The position numbers and the translations under genes are program-made. Of a stretch of 64,000 nucleotides of DNA, positions 10,431-22,041 are shown one piece after another. The notes below the pieces were generated by a model, which was not told the origin of the DNA, made no database searches, and worked only from the letters and a program-made list of their open reading frames with translations. Position 1 is the stretch's first letter, and every line of letters starts with the position of its first letter. This DNA is from Cladorrhinum sp. PSN259 (taxonomy: Eukaryota; Ascomycota; Sordariomycetes; Sordariales; Podosporaceae): positions 315,981-379,980 of the forward strand of contig MU867099.1 in assembly GCA_033725935.1 (NCBI GenBank). Reading direction: 5' to 3'.

Positions 10431-11972
10431 TTTTGTTTATTTTTGCCGTCTGGCGATACGGTTGGATAGGTAGTGAGAAGATGAGAGAGTCAGAAATGGA
10501 TGATTCTGGTTGTTTTGTGTGTTTATATATGGGTGCCTATCTGTTGGTGTAAGGGTTTCTTGGTGCTGAGTGTTCGCTGGTGCCTGTGAGTGAGTTGAGC
10601 GAGGTGAGTGTTGTTGACTTGGGACTGGTCGTTCGTGGTGGGGTTGTCGGTGGGGTAAAGTTCGCGGTGGTCGCCTTGACGGGAAAGGGGATATGCACAC
10701 TCGACGTCAATGCATACAGGTAGAAGTCTTGGTAGGTATAGTATAAGCTTAGTATATCAAATGACTGAGAAATGTTCTTCAGGTTTTTTTTTGTGTTTTT
10801 TATGATTCTAATAATGCATTGCATCGTGATTGCTTTAAAGTATGGGAATAGATTTTGGAGAACAACTTGGAAGCACTCCCTATAAAGTAGGCAGCCATAG
10901 CTTGAAGTACAACACTGGAGCCCTGTTCCAAATTCAGAAGTGATCATTGCTTGGAGTGATTCCTATTCTGAAATTTTAACTGATATGAAGAAAGAAATAC
11001 CGGGGGATTTTAAAAGTAGAGTTGCTCCTACATGTGTAGATTCGAGTATCGCCAAGATATGTTTGGACCCGGGGGTTCGGCTCCTCATCAGAGACGCCAC
11101 TATTGTTTCGAACGGCTTCCAAGCACCAACCCCCGCCACAATGTTGAAACGCAAGTCTCTCTCTAGCTAGAAGATTCTATTCGGTTTGCCCACTTGCTCC
11201 TTGTGTAAGATTTTCGAAGATTATCGATAATTATCCCTTTCTCATTTCCATTTAGGCGCAGCTGATTGACTAATACTGCCTGTGTTATCAGCCGAAATAG
11301 GTAGGCGTCTTCTAGGGGCTTAGAGCACCTGGTATCTTGATAACTGTACCCGGCTACATGGTTTCTGTACACTGCTAAGGAACAACTAGACGGCTACAGC
11401 AGGAACAAAACGAATTGACGAATATGCAGGAACTGCGAAGAGATGTAATGCGATCAGCCTTCCGGAACTTCCACACTGGACCGCGGCGTGGGTGTCACAT
11501 GGCCGTCCGATTGGTGCCTCCCCCGCAAAGACGGGACATCTGCACACTGTGCTTGGGGGTGATATGCAGGGGTTGAGCTCTGTGCAGAGCCGAGTTGGAA
11601 ACGGGAAGCTTGTTGGCCCTGGACCTGGTGGCCAGTCAGCGCCAACTCCACCCAAAAGTGCACCGATGGGGGCGACTTCCATTGGAACTGGACACGTCGT
11701 GCACATGGATGTAATTCCATATTTTTAAACCTATTAAGGCTGAAACTTGACATCGAGAAGCTGAATTTTAAGAGCTTCAATTCCACTCACTTTGGCGAAT
11801 TTTTTCTGGAAGAGGCTACCTTGACCCTTTGCTTCTGATGGTAGTTTCAGAAACTCTGTTCTTTCCCTGAATTGGAAGGATCTTATCGCTCTCTTTCTTT
11901 TTACTCCCCCTTACATATCCCACCTTTCAGTTTCGATCTTTTGCAACCAACACTTTCATTTCATGCGCCGAC
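10431..11972. other. Long gene-free divergent region TBCA / SERCA
   Basis: 1.5 kb between two divergent start codons. I found no frame with conserved protein features; the small open frames near 10.6, 11.0 and 11.5 kb mostly lack ATG starts and look random. The last 150 bases before the SERCA start are pyrimidine-rich, typical of a fungal core promoter or leader. Confidence 0.5.
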
Positions 11973-14900
11973 ATGGACAACGCCTTTTCGAAGTCCACCC
12001 ATGAGGTGCTCAGCACGTTCGGGGTAGACCCGTCAAATGGCTTGTCGGATGCGCAAGTGTCGAGTTTACAAGCCAAGCACGGAAAGAATGGTATGTTGTG
12101 CTTCGCTTTGCTCCCCTTCAAATTATGTTGTCATGTATTCTCGGCTGACAGTCTCTCCGCGCAGCAATCCCCGAGGAGCCGCCTACGCCTATCTGGGAGC
12201 TTATTCTGGAACAGTTCAAGGATCAACTCGTCATTATTCTGCTCGGTTCAGCTGCGATCTCATTTGTGCTGGCACTTTTCGAGGACGAGGGCGGATGGAG
12301 CGCATTTGTCGACCCAGCTGTTATCCTTACTATTCTGATCCTCAATGCTGTCGTCGGAGTCTCACAGGAGAGCAGCGCCGAAAAGGCTATTGCCGCATTG
12401 CAGGAATACTCGGCCAACGAGGCCAACGTGGTGCGCGATGGACACATTCACAGAATTAAGGCTGAGGAGCTTGTACCCGGAGACATTGTCGATGTTGCCG
12501 TGGGAGCCCGCATTCCGGCCGACTGCCGCCTCATCTCGATCCATAGCAATAGCTTCGCCGTCGACCAGGCTATTCTAACTGGAGAAAGCGAGAGCGTTGG
12601 CAAGGATGCCGAGGCAGTTGTCAACGATATGAAGGCTGTGAAGCAGGACCAGGTCAATATGCTCTTTTCGGGAACCACTGTTGTTACGGGCCACGCGAAG
12701 GCGGTTGTCGTCTTGACTGGTACTAACACTGCAATCGGCGATATCCACGAGAGCATCACTGCCCAGATTTCCGAACCGACTCCCCTGAAGCAGAAGTTGA
12801 ATGACTTTGGAGACCAGCTCGCAAAGGTCATTACTGTTATCTGTGTTCTTGTCTGGCTCATCAACATTCCCCATTTCTCCGATCCCAGCCATGGAAGTTT
12901 CGCAAAGGGTGCAATTTACTATCTGAAGATTGCCGTTTCCCTTGGCGTGGCTGCTATCCCCGAAGGCCTTGCTGTCGTCATTACTACCTGCCTTGCTCTG
13001 GGAACCCGCAAGATGGCTGCCAAGAACGCTGTTGTCAGAAGCTTGCCGTCTGTTGAGACCCTTGGAAGCTGCAGTGTCATCTGCTCTGACAAGACCGGTA
13101 CCTTGACCACGAACCAGATGAGTGTTGAGAAAATTGTATACTTGAACGGGAACGGCACCGATCTGGAGGAGCTGGAAGTTGAGGGCACCACTTTTGAGCC
13201 TAGGGGTAATATCAAGTACCAGGGCAAGGTTGTGACCGACCTCACCCAGGAATCGTCTACCCTTCTCCAGATTGCTCAAGTTGCTGCTCTTTGCAATGAT
13301 GCTCGCCTCGACTACCAGCAAAACACAAACACTTACTCCAACGTTGGTGAGCCTACTGAAGGTGCCCTTCGTGTTATGGTTGAGAAAATGGGCCCCTGTG
13401 CCCCTTCAGACTGCCACCCCAAGGACCGCGTTCACTATGCTAGCTCCTGGTATGAGAAGCAGCACACCCGCCTCGCCACCTACGAATTCTCTCGTGACCG
13501 TAAGAGTATGTCTGTTCTGGTCCAAAATGGAAGCCAACAGAAGCTCTTCGTCAAGGGTGCTCCGGAGTCAATCATTGAACGCTGCACTCACACTCTGCTT
13601 GGAAAGAATGGAAAGAAGGTCCCCCTCGATCGCAACCTGGCTGATATTCTCCTTAAGGAGGTAGTCAGCTATGGCAACAAGGGCCTCCGTGTTATCGCAT
13701 TAGCCAGCCGTGAGGACGTACAGGGTGACCCTCTTCTTCACAATGCCAAGTCCACTTCTCAGTACGCCGCATTGGAGCAGAATCTTACTCTCATTGGTCT
13801 CGTTGGTATGCTCGATCCTCCTCGCCCGGAGGTTGCTGGCTCGATTAGGAAGTGCAAGGAGGCCGGAATTCGCGTCATCGTCGTTACGGGTGATAACCGC
13901 AACACTGCCGAGACCATCTGCCGCCAAATTGGTGTATTTGGACCTGACGAGGATCTTACTGGAAAGAGTTTCACGGGCCGCGAGTTTGACAACCTTAGCC
14001 CTAGCGAGCAGCTCGAAGCCGCCAAGAATGCCTCTCTCTTCTCTCGTGTCGAGCCGTCTCACAAATCCAAGCTTGTTGATCTTCTTCAATCGCTCAACGA
14101 GGTCGTTGCCATGACTGGTGATGGTGTCAACGATGCTCCCGCTCTCAAGAAGGCCGACATTGGTGTCGCCATGGGCTCCGGAACGGATGTGTCGAAGCTT
14201 GCGGCTGACATGGTCCTTGCTGATGACAACTTTGCCACCATTGGAGTCGCCATTGAGGAGGGACGCTCTATATACAACAACACCCAACAGTTTATCCGGT
14301 ATTTGATCTCATCGAACATTGGTGAGGTCGTCTCCATCTTCTTGACGGCTGCCCTAGGTATGCCCGAGGCTCTTATCCCTGTCCAGCTCCTCTGGGTTAA
14401 CCTGGTCACTGATGGTCTCCCGGCCACTGCCTTGTCTTTCAATCCTCCTGACCACGACATCATGAGACGCCAGCCAAGGAAGCGTGATGAAGCTCTTATT
14501 GGGGGCTGGTTGTTCATCCGTTATCTCATCATTGGTACCTATGTCGGTCTTGCCACCGTTGCTGGATATGCTTGGTGGTTCATGTTCTACTCTGAGGGCC
14601 CCCAGATCAGCTTCTATCAGCTGTCTCACTTCCACCACTGCTCGACCGAGTTCCCTGAGATTGGGTGCCAGATGTTCACCAATGACATGGCGCGTGCCGG
14701 CTCTACTGTCTCGCTCTCGATTCTTGTTGTCATTGAGATGTTCAATGCCATGAACGCTCTGTCCTCAAGCGAGTCCCTTCTCACTCTCCCTGTCTGGGCC
14801 AACCCCATGCTAGTTTATGCCATTGGATTGTCCATGGCGCTCCACTTCGCCTTGCTTTACACTCCGTTCTTGCAGACTCTTTTCTCTATCTTACCTCTTA

Positions 14901-15094
14901 ATCTGACCGAATGGAAGGCCGTAGTCGCTATCAGCGCACCCGTCATGTAAGTTGCCTAACAGTTCCGTCGAGATTTCGAGCAAATGACTAATAACAGTTA
15001 TAGTCTAATTGACGAGGTTCTGAAGTTCATTGAACGTAAGTGGTTTGTTCAAAGCGCGGTCATTTTAGTACCAAAGGGAAAGAAGGAGCAATAG
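11973..15094 (+). CDS. SERCA-type P-type Ca2+ ATPase (ER calcium pump)
   Basis: A 996-residue P2A calcium ATPase. Exons are 11973..12090, 12165..14946 and 15004..15094. It pumps Ca2+ into the ER lumen. Visible motifs are KNAIPEEPPTPIWELILEQF before the first helix, TGES in the actuator domain, the calcium-site PEGL in M4, the phosphorylation site SDKTGTLTTNQM (Asp about 348), KGAPESI in the nucleotide domain, TGDGVNDAPAL in the hinge, and M5-M6 with LLWVNLVTDGLPA. PEGL, the VTDGLPATAL block and the overall length separate it from PMR1 and plasma-membrane types. Reading the third exon without further splicing gives a C-terminus ending GKKEQ, a KKXX-type ER retrieval signal. A GTAAGT at 15036 and an AG at 15094 allow an alternative ending (see findings). 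Confidence 0.95.
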
Positions 15095-15447
15095 ATGAGA
15101 ACCTATACATGTATCGATTCTCTTAGACCAAAAAAGAAAAATCAGCGAACATATAAACTAGACACTGTATATCAGTCACTAGATCTAGGGCATTGCACGC
15201 CCCATCATAGATATCATTACAAATTGACTAGAGTCTCAAAGAACATGAGTATTCAAAGATGGAGAGTGATGGAATCTCAATGTGGTCTCATTTTCAGTTC
15301 ATCAACCACTATGTCTCAAAATGACATGTTGCTACAACGCCGATATATGCCTCGCCAAAGGCTGTCACCAGAGAATGCGGCCCGTGCTAAAGCTTGTTCT
15401 TGCTTTCCCAAAGCCATAAGTAAAACGCCCTTCTTGCCTTCTTTTCT
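15095..15447. other. Convergent intergenic region SERCA / PUP3
   Basis: About 350 bp holding the 3' ends of both genes. No extra coding or RNA feature was recognised. Confidence 0.5.
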
Positions 15448-16302
15448 CTAATCCTGTCTGCCCTTCAACAGCCTCTTGGTGACCTTATCCTTCTCAATGA
15501 TGTAAACATGCGCACCCCAGCCGGAGAGAGCGTCTCGGTCGACGGCGTTGAGAAGTGACTGTGAGATAGTCTCGAACAGCGCATCGGCATCCTATGCGAA
15601 GTGAAGGGCTGTGTTAGTTTGAAGACGGAGTCCAAGTTCCAAAAGACATAGAAAAACAAAAGGAGGGGAAACAACTTACAAGATTAGGCTCCCACAAGCT
15701 TTCGCACATGCCAAAGAGCTGTTCCGATGCCGTTCCGCTAACGATAAAGTCCTTTGCGAAATCAATGCACCCGATGCTGTCGAAGCCGCAGATGAACGGC
15801 TGGCCGGTTTTGGGGTCCAACCCGGCAACGACGGGGCTGACAAAGTAAGGACCGAAGCGTTTCTCGTAGAGGCTGCTGCTAACGAGGTTGGCGAAGGTTC
15901 GGGGGGCGATCTGGCGCTCCTCGCGCAGGCGGTACATGTTGACCTTGTATCGGAAGAGGTCCGAGACGGTGTTGACGTCGGTTGCGAGGCCGGTGAGGCC
16001 GAGGAAAACGTTGTCGCCATATTGGAAGATCTTGGGGAAGTTGTTCGAGACTGTGAGGGCTTGCAGACCTAGACGAAGGTCGCACGCGATGGCCACGCAG
16101 TCTTTGCCCACCATGGCTACGCAGGCGCCGCCGTCTGGTGAGGAGGGGAAGGGAGGTTAGGTCTGGTGGTTATTCGGACGGCAGGAGAGGAGAGAGGATG
16201 TACTTATTGAGAAGGGGGATGACTGTAAGAAGGGGGGTTAGCTAAGAAATCTTGGAAGTGGGCTGAGGGTGGTATTGTTGGGTTGTGAAGATAACATACC
16301 AT
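15448..16302 (-). CDS. PUP3: 20S proteasome subunit beta-3
   Basis: A 206-residue non-catalytic beta subunit of the 20S proteasome. Coding order is 16302..16300 (ATG alone), 16222..16204 (19 nt), 16134..15680 and 15591..15448. The joined N-terminus MSSPFSINGGACVAMVGKDC aligns with the yeast Pup3 start, which supports the two tiny exons. Family blocks follow: VFLGLTGLATDVNTV, SSLYEKRFGPYFVSPVVAG, DFIVSGTASEQLFGMCESL, and a C-terminus in RDALSGWGAHVYII and KGRQD. It lacks the N-terminal catalytic Thr, as expected for beta-3. Each junction keeps frame and has GT...AG ends. It is divergent from the UBX gene with about 790 bp between starts. Confidence 0.95.
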
Positions 16303-17088
16303 CTTGAATGGGTGATGGTGGATGTTAGTTGGTGATGGCTTCGGCGCAAGTTAGAGCTAAGCTCAGATGTTCTCGAAATAATGTTGGCAGGGTCGAGCCG
16401 AGACGTCAATTCGATAATTCGTTTCGATATCGTAATGAGGTGTCGTAAGGATCGTTGATGGCGACCGTAGGGACGGGTTCGGATCGGGCTGTTGTGGTTC
16501 GTTAAAGCTGTCTTGGTGTTGTCAATCAATTAACTGCCTTCCATGAGGTCGGGTTGAGAGCTACAGCTGACTGGGAGGCTGCGAGCAAGGCAACACGCAG
16601 CTGGCGCGGCGAGTCGAGAGACGGCAGGGGCCCCTTGACGAAAGAAAGGCGGTGATGAGCGGCGTTAAACGCTCAGGCTGGGGAAGCTTCCCCTCCAGCT
16701 GCCACCACGCACTGTAAATTACCCCTCCACGCAGCAGCCAGGCATCCAGCTTGATGGAAGCTCCCCGAACCACGCTGACTTCATCCCACTTCGTGTCCTT
16801 ATGTGCATTACATTAACGTTGACATCTCACCCAAGTCCTATCTACGTAACAGACCATTGCCTTGAACTTCGAGATTTATAATTCTTTGTATTTTCGCCAG
16901 AGTCTTGGAGAAACCGTTTCTTAATACCTAGTTCTGTCTCGCGCACGGATCGCTATCGGCACCCACGAATCAAAACCCAGGGCTACCAGGTACCTTGATA
17001 GCTTGATTCCATCACCGACACGCGCCCTGCTCTGCTTTTCTGGTTGCAACATCTCTCAAGTTCGAACCAGCACACTCTTCACCTAGAA
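16303..17088. promoter_or_regulatory. Divergent promoter region PUP3 / UBX gene
   Basis: About 790 bp between two start codons, holding both promoters. I saw no distinct proteasome-associated control element and no other gene. Confidence 0.5.
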
Positions 17089-18635
17089 ATGGCTGCACAT
17101 GTTGAAGTCGTGTCGACTGACCTCAGACGAGTTAAAGTCAAGGTCTTGCCATCAACGTATCTAGTCGATGTTCTCAATGAGGCTTGCAAGAAGCTGAATA
17201 TCAAGAGCGACAAGTACGAGCTCAAGTACGTCAGAAATATATATTGCTTTAGTTTTGTTCTACCTTGTACTGACAAACATAAAGGTACAAACAAAAGAAT
17301 GTTGACTTGACGGGACCTTACCGAACATCCGGGCTTGTGTCAGGTGCCAAACTTGAGCTCGTCCAGAAGTCAAAGAGTGCATCAGTGGTTTCCATCGCCC
17401 TTGACGTCAATGGCCAACGATATATCAAGAAACTTCCCAGCGATATGACGCTCTGGCAGACGCTACGGCAATTCGAGACTTCAGAGAAGGGTCTCGACAT
17501 CACCGGGCGGGGTGTCCCAGTTGGCCAGTCAACTGGTCAGCTCTACCATGAGGCTCCAGTGGTCAACATCATGGGAAGAGAGTATTCAACTTTGGAGGAT
17601 CTGCAAAAGACACTGTCCCAGTGTGGTATTAGCTCAGGAAGTATAATGTTCAGGCTCAGCTTCAAACTAACTGAGAAGACTTTGTTCGATGCTATGTCGG
17701 ATATTAGCCAGTTCCTCAAGGATGTCGAGCCAGGGGCGCCAAAACCAGAGGTGAAGGAAGAAGCCAAGCCGAACCCAGTCGCAGAAGACGCCAAATTGGT
17801 GACTGATACACCGGAGGCCGCCCCGAAGATAGAAGAGCCTGCCCAGCCAACCACTACGGAGGAAGCAGCACCCACCGCCACGGCACAAACTAGCACAACT
17901 GAGGATCTCATGGACGTCGACGAGCCCCCTCTAGTAGAGACGAAACTCGTTGATAGACTTCAACCCACTGGTGTGTTTTCTGCCCCTTCAGAATCGACAC
18001 CTGTTGCTGCCACCATCCAAGATGACGACGAGGACTTTGAGCCGACTACTGCTCATGCTCAACTCCGTCAACAACAACTGGCACAGAAAACGCAGAATAC
18101 TCGCCTCAAATCGGATGCTGAACTTGCTGCCATCGCGGCAGAGGAGGCGGCAAAGCTTGCCAAGATCACCAAGGTGGAAATCAGAGTCCGATTCCCTGAT
18201 GGATCGTCAGCATCATGGACAGCAAGCCCTGATGACACGGGAGCTTGGCTCTACGAGGCCATTCGTGGCGTCATGCTACATCCCAACCAGCCTTTCAAGC
18301 TGGTAATCCCTGGACTGAAAAACCACATCGAAGAGAATAATAAGCGACTAATTGCCGGATACAAGCTCCAGACTCGCGAGTTGCTGAATCTCCTTTGGGA
18401 GGATTCCGTACCACCAGCCGTGCGTAAGGAGCCATTCCTCAAGGGTAGTGTGGCGGACAAGGCAAAAGCAATCCCCGTTCCAGATATCCCAAAAGGCAGT
18501 GCGTATGAGGATGACAGTGCAGCTGCTGGACCATCTAGCAAATCAGCAAATGAGAAAAAGGGATCTAGTAACATGGATTCGGATGCCATGAAGAAGAAGC
18601 TTAGCAAGTTTCTCGGATTGGGCAAGAAGAAGTGA
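17089..18635 (+). CDS. UBX4: UBX-domain protein, TUG/ASPSCR1 (yeast Ubx4) like
   Basis: A 495-residue Cdc48/p97 cofactor. Exons are 17089..17225 and 17285..18635, with a 59-nt intron. The N-terminal ubiquitin-like TUG-UBL1 domain (about 1-75) contains VKVLPSTYLVDVLNEACKKL and TGPYRTSGLVSGAKLELV. A second conserved central part follows (GRGVPVGQ, then LSQCGISSGSIMFRLSF). A long acidic Pro/Thr/Glu-rich linker leads to a UBX domain (about 345-430: VEIRVRFPDGSSASW, then LVIPG and LLNLLWED). The tail is Lys-rich (LSKFLGLGKKK). Family members assemble Cdc48 hexamers and help in ER-associated degradation and membrane traffic. The UBL plus C-terminal UBX order is diagnostic. Confidence 0.9.
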
Positions 18636-19034
18636 GGACAAAAACCTCAACCTTTCCGCCCCTCTACCTTCTACTTCCGGTTGTAGTAAAGATTCCGTTT
18701 GGGGAATTTGAATAGTGGTTTCATCCACGATGGTGTTTCATTGAATACTCTGGAGCTCGGTACGAGCTGTACCCGAACGGCGAGCTCCGCATTGGGATTA
18801 AACTGGAAGGCGTTCAATTATATCGAAAATGAGAATATGCACTTCTCGGGAGCGAGTGGTGTTATATAGAAGCAACAACAGGTTTTAGACCTGTGAATAC
18901 AAATGCGAGGCCGGGAGAATTTTGTGAAACCATATCAGTCCCGTCTGATTTGCAGGTATTGCGACGAAAGTTTCCAATCGGCTTCACTCCCAAGTCGACC
19001 TCACACACTGAATGTACAGAGCTTCAAGCCCCCT
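18636..19034. other. Convergent intergenic region
   Basis: About 400 bp between the UBX gene stop and the eL36 stop. It holds 3' ends only. Confidence 0.5.
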
Positions 19035-19526
19035 TTAGTGACCAGCCCTGCGAGACTCGGCAATAACACGCTGCAGCTCGTCAACCTTGCGCTTGGCCCG
19101 TCCGAAGGTTCCCAACTTTCTCTTGGAGTACTTGCGCGCGCGCTTGTCCTTGCCGTTGCGCAGTAGCTCAATAACACGACGCTCGTAGGCGGCCAACCTG
19201 TTCATCGTTCAACATGATCAGCGCCTTTCCATCAATTCGTGTATATCTCTACCCCGTTTCTTTCTCTCTTGTTCGTGAAATGCAAGCCACAAGAGGTGTT
19301 TTCAAGAAAGTGGAACCCATGCGAGATAGCTATGTAGGTAGTAAATACCTAGTTTCCATTGCTCCACCAGTTTTAATGCGGGTAGGAACTAACACCGACA
19401 TTTCGAACCACGCGACGACGCCATATACATAGTAAAGTATGGAGAAGGAAAAGGGATGCTAAGGTAGGTATATATTCTTACCCAGAAACCTCCTTAACGA
19501 TGGACCTAACGAAACTGGTCCGCTTG
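19035..19526 (-). pseudogene. RPL36: Ribosomal protein eL36, 5'-truncated (N-terminal exons absent)
   Basis: Two exons, 19526..19482 and 19197..19035, encode the C-terminal two thirds of 60S protein eL36. The first gives KRTSFVRSIVKEVSG. The second gives LAAYERRVIELLRNGKDKRA (its first 20 residues), then KLGTFGRAKRKVDELQ and ends IAESRRAGH. The 284-nt intron has a GTAAGA donor and CAG acceptor, and frame is kept across it. A normal eL36 has about 40-45 more N-terminal residues, including the conserved GLNKGHKT segment. I searched the roughly 250 bp up to the prolyl-tRNA synthetase stop codon and found none of it. A possible substitute start (ATG at 19616, a 40-nt intron, joined to KRTSF) would give an unrelated 18-residue head. 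Either this is a broken copy, a rearranged gene, or an assembly error. The remaining sequence is intact and well conserved, which argues against old decay. Confidence 0.75.
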
Positions 19527-19776
19527 CTGCAAGATGGCTGATACAAATATGCTGTTACAATACTTCCAGGACTTTTTGAGCTTGTCGAAGTGATCGAATT
19601 GGATCATTGACTCCATTCTTAACTGTTACTCTTAACTCTTACTAGACTACAAAAAACACTAGGTGACTTCTAGGGTCGGGTTCAAAGACTTGTAGAGGTG
19701 AATTTGATGCCGTAGCCGCAAAAAATTGAAACTTAACATTAGACGGGGTGTATGTGTGCGTCGCGACAAGAAAGAC
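19527..19776. other. Short spacer where eL36 5' exons should lie
   Basis: 250 bp between the prolyl-tRNA synthetase stop and the first recognisable eL36 exon, same strand. It contains an ATG frame (19616) of 36 codons unrelated to eL36. No ribosomal N-terminus is encoded on either strand. Confidence 0.55.
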
Positions 19777-22041
19777 TTAGTAACTGCGACCAAACATAAC
19801 CCACGACTTGGCGTTACGACCGCAGGATGGGTTGAGGCACTTGGTCTCACCAGGGACAAGACCCTCGGGCTAAAAGGATGATCATTAGTAAGTAATCAGC
19901 AGAACTAATAAAGCAATACAACGTACCTGTTCGAAGGGAATGCAAAGACTCTTCATGCCCATGCTTGGCTGGGGCTTGCCATCAGGTCCAAGCTCGCGGG
20001 GCTCGTCGCTCTTGGTCTTATCCTTGATCTCATCCTCGCACTTTGGCTCCTCGCAGAAGGGGATGATAACAACGTTCTTGTCGTTCAGGCTAGGGACAAC
20101 CTTCTCCCACTCGTTCAGGACCAGACGATGGGAAGAGAAAGATTTCTCGGCCTTATCGTACATATCCTTCTGAATCTGTTCCAAAAGGACTGGGACCTGA
20201 GTGGCAACCTCATCCAGAGGAATGGTGCCCTTGGCGCCGTTATCACGGCGGGCGTAGCTGACAACCTGCTTCTCAGCATCCTTGGGACCGAACTCGAGAC
20301 GAAGGGGCACGCCCTTCATTTCCCAGTCGGCGAACTTGAAACCAGGAGTACTAAACTCGTGTCAACAGGCAGACATTCACTTCTAATGGTATTCGAGTCC
20401 ACTTACTAGCCCTCTCGCTCATCAATCTCGGTACGGATCTTCGCAGACCTGAGGCTAGCTGCCAGCTCGTTGACCTTGGTAGTAAGGTTCTCACGGACCT
20501 CGGGCTTGGTCTTCGCGGTGATACCGACAGGGATAACGACGACCTGGATTCTGGCAACACGTGGTGGGAGAACCAGGCCCTTGTCATCACCGTGGATCAT
20601 CACCATCACACCAATTACACGGGTAGAAAGACCCCAGGAGTTTTGCCAAACATGGAGATGCTCGCCCTTCTTATTTGGGTCTTCGACGGTGATGTCAAAC
20701 ATCTTGCTAGAGTGTGCGTTAGTATACCACATTAGCCTTCAGATAACTCAGAGATGTCTCACCTGAAATTTTGGCCGAGAGCGTGGGATGTTGCGCCCTG
20801 AATGCCTCGTCCGTTGGTAGGGATGAAAGCCTCGCAAGTTGACGTCCAGTAGCCACCGGCGAACTTCTCATTTTCGGTCTTCTTTCTGTAGTGAACTTAT
20901 TAGTAAAATGGTTCATGTCGATATCCAGTTTACCCTAAAAGACTGGGTTATGGTTGAAATCAACAACTTACCCCCTAACGACGGGAACAGCGAGCAGTTG
21001 CTCGTAGACACCAGCATAGAGCTCAAGAATCTGCAAAACTTCCTTCTCTGCCAGCTGCTCCGTGAGGTGGGCAGTGTGACCCTCCTGCCACAAAAACTCT
21101 CTTGCGCGAAGGAACTATGAATAGGTGGGTTAGTTTCTGCCACATCCCACGCCCAATTTACAAGAACCGATCGATATAACCTACTGGAGTTGTTTGCTTT
21201 GCCTCCCATCGGACGACAGAGCACCACTGTCTCTTTTGTTAGTACTTGGCATTCGAATCGCATTGTTTGAAGATACGCGCCTGTTGAAGCTTAAGGGGCA
21301 AATCGCGATGAGATCGAATCCACTTGGCATAGTAGGGGTACCTAAATCTGGTCAACAACCTGATTACGCAACAAAGAGGGCAAAGGAAGCAAAACGCAGG
21401 ACATACATGACAGCCTCGGATGTTGGGCGGACGGCTACTGGGACATCGAGATCCTTGTCGCCCTGTAATGACAATTAACCTCCATTCCAATTCGCCTTGT
21501 AGGCAGACATTGACCCACAGCCTTGGTAACCCAAGCAAGCTCTGGAGCAAAACCCTCAACATGCGCCTTCTCCTTCTCGAGAGATGTAGCGGACAAGAAA
21601 AGAGGGAAGGATGTCTCCTCAACTCCCATTGCCTTGGTGCGCTCCGAGAACCAGTCACGGATCTCTCCCCAGATATGCATAGCGGCGGCTACCGATCATT
21701 CCTCGTCAGTATCAGTCGAATCGCGAAAAATAGGAGAAATCAAAGAAGTATTCGCTCGTCAAAGAGGCGTGGACTCACGGCGGAGGATATAGAAGCCAGA
21801 AATCTGTAGCAGTTGAGGTTAGAAGAGACTCCGTGATTGTATGAATATTTTTTTTCTTGGACAAGCGCAAACGTACCTCAGTATAGTACTCTACGAGCTC
21901 GCACTTTGTCACGACCTCCTGGTACCACTGGCTGAAGTTGACATCTTTCGAGACTGAGATGCCGTTAAGGTTGACAGGAGCCGTGACATTCTTGTTGCCA
22001 GCCTGCTTGCCGCCGGCGGCAGCCTTCTCTCCTGGGGCCAT
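19777..22041 (-). CDS. Prolyl-tRNA synthetase, eukaryotic/archaeal type, cytosolic
   Basis: A 533-residue class II synthetase that charges tRNA-Pro. Eleven exons in coding order: 22041..21877, 21803..21779, 21688..21519, 21462..21407, 21341..21281, 21226..21185, 21114..20972, 20885..20763, 20706..20407, 20350..19927, 19869..19777. Conserved blocks are ISGFYILRP, VAVRPTSEAVMYP (motif 2 region), SVVRWEAKQTTPFLRAREFL, WQEGHTAH, GATSHALGQNFSKMFDI, NSWGLSTRVIGVMVMIHGDD and GLVLPPRVA, then the anticodon-binding domain and the C-terminal zinc-type domain with Cys pairs (KCLNPSCGRN), ending in MFGRSY as archaeal/eukaryotic enzymes do. There is no N-terminal YbaK/INS-like domain of the sort found in the yeast enzyme. 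The intron 21280..21227 appears to have a GC donor. Two general-control-type motifs lie upstream at 22390 and 22670. Confidence 0.96.

Noticed and set aside
15036..15068. 33-nt intron at the SERCA end
   Set aside because: Too short for the introns seen here, and the retained reading gives a better C-terminus.
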